The position numbers and the translations under genes were made by a program. This document shows, piece after piece, positions 42,659-53,452 of a stretch of DNA of 64,000 nt (position 1 is the first letter of the stretch; every line of letters starts with the position of its first letter). This stretch comes from Siphonodentalium dalli (Eukaryota > Mollusca > Scaphopoda > Gadilida > Siphonodentaliidae). Under the pieces are notes generated by a model. The model was given only the letters and a program-made list of their open reading frames with translations. It was not told the DNA's origin and made no database searches. The DNA lies in the NCBI GenBank assembly GCA_032622095.1, contig CP136061.1, positions 201,368,244-201,432,243 of the forward strand, written 5' to 3'.

Positions 42659-43634
42659 AGTACATAACCCGATTAAATGCACATAAATTACTATTTCTTT
42701 GGGTTGGGGGTAAAACGTATTTGAATCCAGGAACCCACCCATCAAAGTTCAGTGATCAGATATAAAAAATTTTAATTCGTTATTTCCCGAGATATGTAAT
42801 TTTTGGCAGCCTGGCAAATATTTGTCAAGCTGACTGTCTCGAACCAAATTGCAGGTGAAGATGGATAACTCTAAAATCAAGTGGTTTTGGGTGTTAAATA
42901 TTTGAAATCCAGCAAAATTTGTTAAACAAAATAATGATAAATAACCAGGGTTCGCGCTGCCGATCGCCAATTTAGCAAATTGCTATAAAAAAAATGAAAT
43001 GGCTCAAAACAAATCATTGGCTACAAAAATTGGCACCTAGCTTTTTGGTTTTTGAAAATTGTTACCCATTGGGCATATAATAAAGCTTGCAGTCAATCGG
43101 TCGGAAACAAAACACACATTGATATCCGGTCGCGACATCGCTAATTGGGTCCTAATTGAAAGCGTATAATAGATTCGCTGCTTATATCAGATCGACTTAT
43201 TATATCGCTGGCGTGGATGGGTTTCGAATATCTACTCGATTATAACAATGAGTATGGCTATTGACTCCAATTTGACAAACAAAGAGCTTCCTGAAGTCTA
43301 CATTGTCAGGAAACTGTGTATTGATAGCCGGTGTTAGACAAATTATCATAAATATGTCCTTCGTAACTCAGCTTTCACAAACTTGACATACATCAAATAT
43401 GAATCGTAAGCACAAGTAAGATTTCGGCAGCAATGCATCAGACACACAACATCCTTCTAAAAAATACCTATGGTATAACATTTCCCAAAACATGTTATTT
43501 AAAATAACATGTTTTGGGAAATGTTATACCATAGTTATTGTTTTGTAATAAATTTATTCTGATAACTAAAGCGTCTTTTCAATTAAATGATGTTGTTGTT
43601 AGAATCTGATGACACCTAATCGGATTATGTACCT
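42659..43634. mobile_element. 445-bp-family TTAA element with a 545-bp insertion
   Basis: TTAA lies at 42655-42658 and 43635-43638; the ends are AGTACATAACCCGATT and, inverted, AGGTACATAATCCGAT. Similarity to 26470-26914 is interrupted from about 42946 to 43500. The insertion starts CAGGGTTCGCGCTGCC, reminiscent of a hAT terminus, and finishes in a perfect palindrome that uses the element's own sequence. Confidence 0.7.
43468..43534. repeat. Perfect 67-bp palindrome
   Basis: ctatggtataacatttccca onward is followed by its exact complement around tatttaaaata. The right arm belongs to the 445-bp TTAA element (compare gggcaattttatactatagt at 26785); the left arm is an inverted duplicate of it at the insertion edge. 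Confidence 0.85.
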
Positions 43635-43696
43635 TTAAAACATTATCAGTCACATAAGAGTGGAGAAAATCTCCATTACAATTGGAATACATAGTA

Positions 43697-43891
43697 CAGT
43701 AATACCCTAAATAATTGACTCCTTAATCACAGCAGAATTATGGGTAATTTTGCAGGATTTAGTCGGAAATATGGCTTGTTGCCATTCATCAGAAAGCTCT
43801 CAGTGAGAGCTTTCCAATGAATGGCAACAAGCCATATTTCTGACCCATAATTCTGCTGTGGTTAAGGAGTCGATTATTTAGGGCATTATTG
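43697..43891. mobile_element. TA-flanked palindrome, 195 bp
   Basis: It has CAGTAATACCC and GGGCATTATTG ends next to TA on both sides. The right arm lacks about 20 bp (between cataattctgctg and catatttctgac), so the stem is interrupted. Confidence 0.78.
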
Positions 43892-44074
43892 TATCTACAT
43901 AAGACTTTCATAGAAAATAATTGGGGATAAAAATCCAAGTGACATATATAAGCACCTGTTGCCTGTTTACTCTGATTAAAAATTAGTATTTCCATACTCC
44001 CAAAAAATCTATACAGAAAATTTGAGGGAAGAGATACACCACCTTTAAATATATTCACATTAAGAAAAGGTGAC

Positions 44075-44075
<1 letters not shown>

Positions 44076-44107
<32 letters not shown>
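44076..44107 (+). repeat. Run of 32 C
   Basis: An uninterrupted cytosine homopolymer of 32 bases. The exact length is likely to be uncertain in any assembly. Confidence 0.9.
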
Positions 44108-44108
<1 letters not shown>

Positions 44109-44540
44109 TTATTAGGGCGCTAGTGGAAATATGTCTTTACTGTGTTAACCCAGTCTGTGTTTATTAAAATTACTTAAAAGTTGAGTGACATATTAAGGAA
44201 TAAAGGTACCCTATCTGCTCCATGAATATAAGATTGATTAGAACATTTACCTATGTTATGATAAGAACAAGTCACTGTTACCCAAACTGATAAAATATGT
44301 TAAAGAATATATGTATATTATATGTTTTGTTTATACTATTCTTTGACAGATACATGTATGCATGGTTCTTCTCCAAAATCCCAAAACATTAAGAATTGGA
44401 CCTCACAAATTGTATTTATGTATGATCATATATTATGAATAAGTAGGCGAATAAATCTTATTTTATCATTACCATAGTATATCATTTCTAATCAGGAAAA
44501 TATAATTTAAATACACTGTATTGCATCCATATGCTTAATA
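44108..44540. other. No gene seen
   Basis: Unassigned AT-rich sequence. Confidence 0.4.
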
Positions 44541-44716
44541 GAATAGTAGAGAAGTCACTTCTCCCAGGAAAAATATTGCGAGAAGAGACATATTTCAGGA
44601 GGCCGGATGTGTCGCACATACTGCACATGTCTCCCACACAGTTGTTTGAAATTTGGGTCCAAAACCTGAAAAATAATGTATCTAGCACCATAGTAACTAG
44701 TCAGCTATATAGTTAA

Positions 44717-45086
44717 CCCTTTACCCCAACAGAACGGCCCTGTGCCAATGCATTCTCTTATATATTGCGAGGCGACCTATAAGAGAATGCATTGGCTTAA
44801 CACATTAAAAATTATAAAATTGTTAAAGAATGTAAGAAAAAAATGGTAAAAAGTGTTAAAAAAAGATTTTTTTTAGGCCAATGCATTCTCTTATATATGC
44901 GAGGCGACCTATGGTCGACTCGCATATATAAGAGAATGCATTGGCACAGGGCATAACTATAACCATCACAATGTGGTCAATGAGCCGGTTCCAATGATAT
45001 CCATATTTGTATGGTTTTATTGAGACAGACCCAAGATATTTTAGGCTGTTGAAGCTTTATTTGGCCGGTTTGTTGGGGTAAAAGGG
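44717..45086. mobile_element. TTAA element with two long hairpins (reverse of 24891-25282)
   Basis: TTAA lies at 44713-44716; the right flank is TTAC. The modules occur in reverse order to 24891-25282. The first hairpin has lost one side (gaggcgacctataagagaatg). It is inserted into a sequence whose two sides are inverted copies of each other (acacagttgtttgaaatttg at 44636 and its complement near 45130), apparently another inverted-repeat element. Confidence 0.7.
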
Positions 45087-45178
45087 TTACTGGAAGTGAT
45101 GATTTTTTTTTCCAGTTTTTTTACACAAATTTCAAACAACTGTGGTCTCCCTCTAGACTGGTCCTTGATTAAAATTAA

Positions 45179-45635
45179 CCCATTCTTTACTAAATGGATT
45201 TTTCCATTCAGTTAGAAAAGTATTTATTGGAATGGTTTATTATTCATTTACAGGGATGTTTGGCGAATATACAAGTGCATAGAGAAAATGGAGGGGAATG
45301 TTCAGATACTAAATTCAAGAAAAAAACATCGAATATTTGTTGAAACTTATTATCTGAGCATTTGACAAGGGAACAACTAATTGACAATGAGTACAGTAAT
45401 GCCCTAAATAATCGACTTCCTTAACCACAGCAGAATTATGGGTAACTTTTCAGGATTTAGTCGGAAATATGGCTTGTTGCCATTCATCGGAAAGCTCTCC
45501 GTGAACGTGAGAGCTTTCCGATGAATCTGGCAACAAGTCATATTTCCGACTAAATCCTGAAAAGTTACCCATAATTCTGCTGTGGTTAAGGAGGTTGATT
45601 ATTTAGGGGCATTACTGTATTTAGTACAGAAAGTT
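45179..45635. mobile_element. TTAA-flanked element interrupted by a palindrome
   Basis: TTAA lies at 45175-45178 and 45636-45639. The ends are CCATTCTTTACTAAATGG and ..AGTACAGAAAGTT. The palindrome 45394-45617 is inserted at the TA of gagTAtttagta, which is uninterrupted in the relative at 36141-36327. The element ends 14 bp from the splice donor of exon 2 of the minus-strand gene. Confidence 0.65.
45394..45617. mobile_element. TA-flanked palindrome nested in a TTAA element
   Basis: CAGTAATGCCCTAAATAATC and complement ends with TA on both sides. The tip is irregular (ctctccgtgaacgtgagagc). Confidence 0.8.
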
Positions 45636-45652
45636 TTAAACTAAGGACTTAC

Positions 45653-45843
45653 ATCTTTGTTACTGTCTCTATACTGCTTCAGAAACTGGAGTTTATTATG
45701 CACATTTTCAACGTCCTCTTTTACACACTTTTTATCATATTCCACAGCCTTTTCGCTTTCTTGAATCTTATTTTTGAATACTTCGCTTGTCCACAACAAC
45801 CTTATCTGTCATCTGCTGTTTCAATACTTCTCTTATGTTCTTC
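45653..45843 (-). CDS. Coiled-coil protein, exon 2 (one-base frame discontinuity)
   Basis: The acceptor ATCATCATTTCAG ends at 45844; the exon runs 191 bases to donor GTAAGT (45652-45647). The first base completes the AG|G arginine codon left by exon 1. It then reads KNIREVLKQQMTDK. After 45801 the frame must shift by one base (within the caacaac run at 45793-45800) to read WTSEVFKNKIQESEKAVEYD and on through HNKLQFLKQYRDSNKD, ending on a whole codon. Without the shift a stop follows within eight codons. The segment is strongly helical with heptad-like charge, a probable coiled coil. The extra base could be an assembly error, a polymorphism or a disabling mutation; the run of repeated CAA makes slippage plausible. 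Confidence 0.6.
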
Positions 45844-45948
45844 CTGAAATGATGATAAACATTGACGTGGTGTCTAAATATTTAGCTGAATCCAACAAGA
45901 TTACACCGAAATTTGAATAAAGTCTATATTTTGGTGTTGTAAGGTTTA

Positions 45949-46162
45949 CAGTAATGCCCTAAAAATCGACTCCTTTACCACAGCAGAATTATGGGTAATA
46001 TTGCGGGATTTAGTTGGAAATATGGCTTGTTGCCATTCATTCGGCAATCTCTCAATGAGAGTTTCCGAGAGAGCTTTCCGATGAATGGCAACAAGCCATA
46101 TTTCCGACTGAATCCTGCAAAATTACCCATAATTCTGCTGTCGATTGTTTAGGGCATTACTG
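45949..46162. mobile_element. TA-flanked palindrome, 214 bp
   Basis: TA flanks on both sides; arms CAGTAATGCCCTAAAAATCG and complement. The tip has an extra gagagtttcc and the right arm has lost ggttaaggag. It lies about 100 bp upstream of exon 2, within intron 1 of the minus-strand gene. Confidence 0.8.
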
Positions 46163-47429
46163 TATACCGGGTAGTTAAACTTGGTTCAGACGCTACATAT
46201 TTTGAACATAGAGAACATGGCAAAAAAGGAGTACATTTAAATTAAAGCCTAGTTTGTCTGTTTATTATCGCTTTGAGAAGTGGGGGTAACATTGTTCAAA
46301 CACATTATTCTTCGAACAGAGATCATGGCCAGGTAGACAGACAGGCTGTATAAGTATATACTGATTATTTGGATTGCTATTGCGATATTTTGGGGCTCAT
46401 ATAACCATTGTTTGGAAGCGAAAGTCAACATCTCTAGTACATACATAACAAAAATGCACACAATGTTTGTTATTGTTACGTACCACAAAAAGAGGACACT
46501 AATTGTGTCTATGTGAATTTTATTCCAGTTTTGTGTCAAAACCAGTAATCATATATAGATTTAATTTGTGGCTTGCATGGAAATAACATGCCACTTTAAT
46601 TTGAGTTTTTGTCAGTGTCATCAACAGATGAGTATCACATAACTTTAGTGTTATTTTCATTGTGTTGGATATTGAATCTAATCTCATAAATATTGAGAAA
46701 TTGGTTAGATTAAGAAAATTAAATATAAACTTTATGAAATAAAATAAACCCACATATAAAAAGAATAACACATGTTCTGTTCGTATTATTTTGGTGGACA
46801 CACTGCAACAGTTAATGTCAGAAAGCTATGTCATTCTGTGAAGTATTTGGATGTAATTGAGAAAGTACTTGAATTACATGTCTATGCATGCAAGTAATAA
46901 ATTACATTTAATTACTTGTAATTGAGAAATGACCCACTTACAAATTACTCTCATTTACATGAAACATGTATATAGATGTTATAAACGCTATATTCTGAGT
47001 TTATCGACTTGAGACTAAGTTACTTGTGGTGTTTGTTTCCTTCCTGTGTTACTGGGCGACCATGCGTGTTATCGTTTACATAGGAATTATAATTGTCAGC
47101 AATACTTTTAGAGTGGGCCCACACCGTGAATTGCACGGGTATGCTTGCCAATGTTTGCACGCGTGTACATGTTTAATGAATCATCTTCCCGGGTTAATTG
47201 CTGAGGGGCCTTCTGTGTATTTGCTGTGCCATCATCTCCAAGCAGTAGCCTGAATGGAACTGAATCGATCCATATCTTAACATTACATTATCAATATGTT
47301 AGCAACTCCGCGTAAAAGTGTGTACCACGAGCAGATGCAAGACTGCTTCAAGACATGTTATTACGGGTACACACACATGACAGTCCAGTATAAATACACA
47401 AAGATACAAACATCTATACTAGATCATGC
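46163..47429. other. Intron 1 of the minus-strand gene, no exon seen
   Basis: Two hydrophobic minus-strand frames (46249-46539 and 46520-46801) reflect AT-rich sequence and have no matching splice context. A CpG-richer patch at about 47020-47400 has short frames on the plus strand (for example MLATPRKSVYHEQMQDCF at 47296) that were not recognised. A first exon of another gene there cannot be excluded. Confidence 0.35.
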
Positions 47430-47430
47430 C

Positions 47431-47775
47431 ATGGGCCCATGTAGTTTTACTATGGTGAAATGCGTAAGCCAGAATAGAGAGATTCATGGCATGATCTAAA
47501 CTAGATCTTATCATGAATATCTACCCAGCCACACCCTTAGAGATCATATGATCATATTCCACCAGTACAAAGTCACTTAAACTGTGCAATTTCGAGTTGG
47601 GACATACAGCTGCAGTGAAATACATTTATTAAGGAACAGGAAATAACTACGAAATACATTACATTCAATGTTATACACTTCCCTGTCACAACATCAAACA
47701 TTTCCCAGGTTTTGTACTGTTGGAGTATGATCTCTACGGGCATAGATAGAGTAGATTCGTGGCATCATCTAAACC
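47431..47775. mobile_element. Two adjacent GATCATGCC elements
   Basis: A short unit with ends tagatcatgccatgggccc and ggcatgatcta spans about 47430-47498. It is followed after a few bases by a longer copy (47508-47775) with ccagccacacccttagagat, ccaccagtacaaagtca and the inverted equivalents. They are related to 36412-36836. Confidence 0.55.
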
Positions 47776-47811
47776 ATCTATACATACATCTATATATAAA
47801 ACAACCCATAA

Positions 47812-48285
47812 AAGGCCCCACTTAATTTTCGAACCCCCAGATCACATAAAATAAAATATATGCCATAGTATATACCATTCGAAAGAGGAAGCTCCAAAAC
47901 ATTGTATTGTCAACGTATCCGGTGTAATAAACAGTGAATAGGTTGTTTTTGTTGAGGTACTGACGTGTTTTTGTACTTAAGTTTCATCTGGACTGTACTG
48001 CCAATTATATTATTTTCAATGGAAGGGGAATAACTCTATATCTTAGTTTGAATTCTGTTGCATACTGGGAGCGAAACGGGGAAAATGTTTCTATGATTTC
48101 ACTATTTTCGATTATATACTCTATGCATGGACACCTTCTGAGAACCAGTCGTTTCAAATAGTGATGAATTATAGTATTCTAATCATATTTTATGTCATAG
48201 ATTGTTATTAAAACCGTATATCAAGGCACCATAAAAATTATAATCGGTGACTCGAAAATTAAATGGGCCTGTAATGCTTTAACCC
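47812..48285 (-). mobile_element. Element with AGGCCCATTTAATTTTCGAG ends, first copy
   Basis: The right side (ctcgaaaattaaatgggcct) and interior (gttccccttcca-like gaaggggaataactc; gggagcgaaacgggg) are the inverted counterpart of 54880-55265. Both ends carry ggcccc/gggcct words. The boundaries at the left are approximate. Confidence 0.6.
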
Positions 48286-48456
48286 TTTCTTTATACCCTA
48301 TGATTAATTCTCCCATCAGTCATACGAGAATACATTAGAATGGTCTATTATTCGTCTATAGTGAGCTAGAACTATATTGATACAATCATGCATAGCTCAT
48401 TCGCTATGTGTCTTGGTTGAGTTGTGTATACCGATGAAGAAAATAATGAATAATCA
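48286..48456. repeat. Fragment of the 45179-45635 TTAA family and unassigned DNA
   Basis: The words ttaaccctttctttatacc and agaatggtctattattcgtc mark the fragment at 48280-48365. Confidence 0.45.
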
Positions 48457-49022
48457 CCTTACTCGTATTTAAATTCGCGCAGTACTATTTTTCGCTCAGT
48501 TTTGAATTCGCTCACTTTAAATTTCGCGCACCTAGCTGCGCGAATTCAAAACTGACAAAAATATTTTCGTAATATTTCCGTGATATTTTCGTATATCTTG
48601 GAGCTGATGACAGTTTCGGTTCTTAGTCATTGCTGGAGATAGTATATGTGTATATTAAACACCATCGCGGCGGATTTACATCGTTTAGATAATAAACTAG
48701 TAACTACATACATCATCATTTTGTGGCGACCTGGAATATTAGTATTTCTTATACAAGTTCAACAATGTCTATGTTACCATGATTTGTCGCTTGACATTGT
48801 GAGCAATGGTTCTTGATGGCGTTGGCCGAATGTAAATATATGCACATACAATTATATGCGTAACTGCCTATTCAAACGTTCATAATATATGTAAACTTAG
48901 CAACATAGCCCTCTTGTATTACCTATGGACTTTGGTTTAGATTAAACTTGGGAGTCGTACTATTTTTCGCTCAGTTTTAAATTCGCGAAAAATAGTACTG
49001 CGAGAATTAAATACGAGTAAGG
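48457..49022. mobile_element. 566-bp element with 38-bp inverted ends (CCTTACTCGTATTTAAATTC)
   Basis: CCTTACTCGTATTTAAATTC plus gcgcagtactatttttcgc is complemented at 48985-49022 with few differences. Inside each end is a run of ttcgcgc/gcgcgaattcaaaactga words forming further inverted repeats. A copy in the opposite orientation, lacking its far terminus, is present in each segmental duplicate (about 51820-52290 and 57770-58235). No target duplication was identified. Confidence 0.65.
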
Positions 49023-49169
49023 CAAGCGACATATTGTCGCCATTTTCGAGCAATTTGTGAAGTAACTATAGGTTCCAGATCCTGATGTTGTACTTGTCAG
49101 CGTAACACAACGTCTGAACTACGCAAAATTGTACAAAGTCATGCAAGTCTTTTATTCGTCTCGAGTTAA

Positions 49170-49594
49170 AGATGCATAATCCGATTAAGTGCACCTCAAT
49201 TACTATTTATTTGGATTCGGAGCTAAAAAATATTTGATTCGAGTCGAGGAACCCACCTATCAAAGCTCATCGTTATCAGATATCTATTTTTGAAATCTAC
49301 CAAGAGCTATTAGTGGCCCAGTAAACAGTTGACGAGCCGACGGTCTCGGACCCAATTGCGGATGAAGATGTATAGCTCTAAAATCAAGAGGCTTTCTGTT
49401 GATAATAAGACCAAATTTCGTCGAACAATATGTTAATAAATAACAGTTTTCGGGCAATTTTATACTAAGGCTGACAGGGGTTAGCATTATTTTTGGGCAA
49501 TTAATCGATTCTGATAGCTGAAGCGGCATTTCTAAAAATAATGTTGTTGTTGGAATCTGATTATAAGGGGACCACCGAATCGGATTTAGTACCT
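49170..49594. mobile_element. 445-bp-family TTAA element at the left edge of the segmental duplication
   Basis: TTAA lies at 49166-49169 and 49595-49598. The duplication begins inside this element at 49349, so the second copy (55386-55633) holds only its right part. Confidence 0.75.
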
Positions 49595-49664
49595 TTAATC
49601 GCCGACAAACATATACACAACGATTGCTCCCAACGAAAGTCATCGCAAAAAGTTAATATAAGCC

Positions 49665-49886
49665 TTGTCACCGAGTCGCGTCCATATTTGGTCCACCCAG
49701 CCCCGTTCTATTGTTTTTAGTGCCACAGTTTAATGTTATGGAGTAGCATTCCATATATGGAGCTTTTGAATATTTATGAATTCCATATACATGGAATGCT
49801 AATCCAGAAGTTTGACCTGTATATAGTACTAAAACAACGGAACGGGCTGGATTGGTCCAACATGCATGGCCGCGACTCAGTGACAA
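49665..49886. mobile_element. 222-bp foldback element with TTGTCACCGAGTCGCG ends
   Basis: The ends TTGTCACCGAGTCGCG and CGCGACTCAGTGACAA are inverted, and the arms continue through ggtcc(a)accagcccGTTC. At the centre is another inverted pair, ggagtagcattccatatatgg and complement. The second segmental copy carries it at 55704-55929. Confidence 0.7.
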
Positions 49887-49890
49887 TTAA

Positions 49891-50386
49891 AGGCACGTGA
49901 GGCCTTAGTTGTCGAAAATATTCATATTTGTTCCAATCACCGTAAACAGAAAAACATTAAAACGCATACAGTTTCGTTCATATTTTCCATGACCATCGCG
50001 GTAAACAGCATGTTATCATAAATATTTACTATATTTTACCTAAGCAAGAGCCTGATTGTGTTACAGAAGACAACACAATGCCTGCTGGCTAATCACACAC
50101 AAATGGCATAAACGCTCTTTATTCGTTCCATATCAGGAATTCACCCACAAAGAACGCTCTTTATGTTTACCATCATAATATAAACAAACACAAGAAAAGT
50201 AACTTTTTATGCTTTTGTTTACATAACAATGGTCAAAAATATGACAATAACATACTGTTTATGCGATATTTCTTATTTGTATACGGACAAAGTCTGTCTA
50301 CAGTTTGTTGTTCTTTCTGTTTGTGGCGGTTTTTGACGGGTGGAAATATTTTCACAGGATACCCACCGCCAAGGCCAACCGTACCT
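49891..50386 (+). mobile_element. 496-bp TTAA element in segmental copy 1
   Basis: TTAA lies at 49887-49890 and 50387-50390. The ends AGGCACGTGAGGCCTTAG and, in complement, AGGTACGGTTGGCCTTGG are inverted repeats. The interior includes cgctctttatgtttaccat and gttttgtttacataac-like words. It differs in position and orientation from the copy at 56547-57040. Other copies: 62786-63162 and part of 63640-64000. Confidence 0.75.
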
Positions 50387-50390
50387 TTAA

Positions 50391-50442
50391 TCATGAGGCC
50401 CATCTGGACTATTTCGCAAGTGCATGTATGGTGGGTTATATA
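50391..50442 (+). repeat. About 50-bp inverted duplicate of the other insertion site's flank
   Basis: tcatgaggcccatctggact through gtatggtgggtta is the exact complement of 50978-51024 in the same copy and of the left flank of the TTAA element at 56547 in copy 2. The element at 49891-50386 is therefore attached to flank sequence from a different locus. Confidence 0.8.
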
Positions 50443-51691
50443 AAATGCCGTTTTGTCTTGCCACAAGATGTATTCGTTATATGCGCGCATATGAACATCA
50501 CAGTACATCATCATGAATGATTGTTGATGCAGGACGTTTGGTGATATATCATGCTTATAAAGATGCCCAGTCCAATTTTGACACGATACAGCCATCATGT
50601 GTATATAAACACGTAAATAATTAGATCGGACCCACGATTCCACCAATAGAAGCATTTGAACGCTAGCTATCGAATTTCAAAAGAGGATTCACGTTTAGAA
50701 TATTTGACAACCTATAGGAAAAAATCCTATGATCGTCTCTTATAAAGCGCGTCCATGTTTCCGCACCCAAAAGTGGTATACAATAAAGAGCGTTCTCATT
50801 ATGATATTATTTACTTGTTTTCGACGGATAACGATGACGCATGATTTGTGTATTTTCGCGATGAATAATAATTTAGGAAATTTTGATTAAGTTGGTGTCA
50901 AATCTTTAATATGGGACCATTAATAGACTGTGCTTATATTGGTCACAGGTTTAATAGGTAATCTGACCACACAGTAACCCACCATACATGCACTTGCGAA
51001 ATAGTCCAGATGGGCCTCATGATTAAAAAGAAATGGACATAACATTTGTATGACCGTAAGATGAGAGTTAAACCCCAAGGCTACTCCCACCTACCCATTA
51101 ACGTGGTCGACGAGTGAATTTTAGTGTTAATATATCATTTCGAACAAATAAACCTTTTGTAATTATCCTTATATCATGAATATTACAATCAATATTGACA
51201 AAGTTTACTTAGAATTGTGTGACCACGATTTCCTTATTTGCGCTACACTATTTATATATTTGACAAAATGTTAGTATGTCTTCGAGTATGTAATGTTTAT
51301 AGTGTGCGTGCCCATCCTGAGCAAAATATACGCAAAGTCCGTACACTGTATCTGTCCAATTTTCCACCGCAACCGCGACCGTGTAAAACACCCAAGTCAA
51401 ATCAAAGGGGTCTCCTTTTGGGATATTATTAGTATATATGAAAGAGATGACGCCCAAAATGGCCGTAAACTTTTGTTTTTTATGTTTAGACTAATTCGAA
51501 AGTCCGCATCATAACTCGGCAAATGTCACAAATAATTAATAATTCCTGGCTTATTCTCGATTTCAACGTATAACGTGTGGACGATTGCTAAGATGGCGGA
51601 GCGTATATATTTTGTCTCTCTCTGACAAATCCCTAATTAAAATTGAGGGAAAAAAAACCCCAACTAATTCGAATCAGCTTAGAGATCCACG

Positions 51692-51790
51692 TTTAGATTT
51701 GGCCACCGCTAATTAATACTTCTTCTTAGATTTGGCACCGCTTAATTAATACTTCTTCTTAGATTTGGCACCGCTAATTAATACTTCTTC
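51692..51790 (+). repeat. 33-bp tandem repeat, three units
   Basis: ttagatttggcaccgctaat plus taatacttcttc occurs three times. The equivalent place in copy 2 (57706-57738) has one unit, so the expansion or contraction is younger than the segmental duplication. Confidence 0.85.
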
Positions 51791-51819
51791 GCCTTCTGGA
51801 GTAAACCGCATTCCACAGG

Positions 51820-52290
51820 AAATATAAGAGGGCTATATGTTGACGAGTTTACATATATATATTATGAAATGTTGAATAGGCAAATTACGCCTATACATGT
51901 AGGCATACCATTTACATTCGGTCAACCGATATAAAGGCCGTAACTATCATGCCAAGCGCAAATCATGGTAATGTGGACATTAATTGTTGAAATGCTAATT
52001 GTATAAGAAATACACATTATTGTATTCCAGATCGGAACCAAAATTATGATGCATGTATTCATATGGTCTACACGGTGTAAATTCGCAGCGATGGTGTTTA
52101 ATATACACATATAATATCTCCAGAAATGACTAAGAATCGAAGCTAGTCATCAGGCCCATGAAAATATTACAAAAATATTACTAAAATGTTGTCAGTTTTG
52201 AATTCGCGCATCTATATATAGATGCGCGAATTTAAATCACGCGAATTCAAATCAGCGAAAAATAGTATTGCGCGGATTTAAATACGAGTA
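51820..52290 (-). mobile_element. CCTTACTCG-family element, inverted copy in segmental copy 1
   Basis: Homologous to the complement of 48457-48905 and ending gcgcggatttaaatacgagta. The palindrome catctatatatagatg sits between gcgcgaattc words near the end. Confidence 0.6.
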
Positions 52291-53437
52291 TACAATTTTG
52301 TCGACAACATCTCGACTTCCCTTCGTTTGATACTATCGAATTATACATCAAAAGAAAGGAAAATTGCCAGTAAGATACATTGAAATGTATTGTGACTGAG
52401 ATGAGCGATTTTCATAATCTATGAGTTGTGTTTTTCCGAAATCGGACTTGTGACCTTGTCACTGGTATAGTTTATATGTTGATACATCTGGTATTTTACC
52501 AATGGGCCTATAGCTGTGAACAGCATCATAGATATTCAGCAGGCTCCACCAACATCATGCATATATCATTAGCAGGACCTCTTGACCAGGGGTGAAAATC
52601 ATCGATTGGAGACAACACAGCCTGCAACTTTTAGTGATTATATATACTTGGCATTTTAGTAGCTTAGTATATATCATTGTACATTTTATATGGGTACTAT
52701 TTAGAGACACATGAACATGGCGTTGGCAAATAAAATGCATGGCTGGTTATCCGTGTTGGGATTTAATCACGGATTATTATATCGTAACTGCCAGTCGTAT
52801 GCCGGATCGATATGACATAAATATGCTTTACAAGTCTCTAAAGTAATTATGAATGCCAGAAAGGATTTAGCATTGTCCTAACAATAAATGAACAACTTTA
52901 TCTCGATAATGCCGTTGTTATGTCCCCAGGTAAGGTGAGCGACCGGGAAAATTAACATTGTAAGTGCAGAACACAAAGTACATATATACGTACACATAAT
53001 CCGAAAGTCTATATACGTTATATAATTATGTTTAAAATATACGGGAATATCGTCTACAGCATTGCATGTATTATACTCATTAGAGAAATACAAATGCATA
53101 TTTTCTTCGCGATTCTACAAAAAAGGGGAATTGAAACAAACCCATGCATGTCCGAATTTAAATCCAGGGACGTGGCTATACGTAGAGGGTCTCCGCGTGG
53201 TGTCTCGTGCTTTCCAAATGTTGGAAATTTCAACCCGACCGTGAGGCTGGACATTTTTCTGCACTATTCACCTAAAGTATAGGTAAATATTCAACTATTC
53301 GTAAAAAAAACGACAAATTTCCCACTACGTAATGGTTGGAAAATCAAACTATGAGAACAAATTCAACCAATTTCGACGTGAAATTCCCAACTGATGGTGT
53401 GCCAGGCATGACATTTCCATATGTTGAGCATTTTTAC

Positions 53438-53452
53438 CCCCCCCCCCCCCCC
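53438..53452 (+). repeat. Run of C, length differs between segmental copies
   Basis: About 15 C here and about 10 C at 59389-59398. A nearby hexamer ttcaga array (53665-53690) is also longer than its counterpart at 59604-59617. Confidence 0.7.

Noticed and set aside
29478-46164. Inverted and spaced repeats considered as a CRISPR array
   Set aside because: The repeats are long palindromes with TA or TTAA target duplications, scattered over kilobases in eukaryotic DNA; there are no regular spacers or cas genes.
46249-46801. Two overlapping hydrophobic minus-strand frames, possible membrane proteins
   Set aside because: The hydrophobicity follows from T-rich codons in AT-rich DNA; no start context, splice sites or family pattern supports them.
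49668-50655. Frames repeated in both segmental copies (for example 49668-49886 and 55679-55915)
   Set aside because: The frames are interrupted by indels between copies and cross inverted-repeat elements, so there is no sign of selection on protein sequence.
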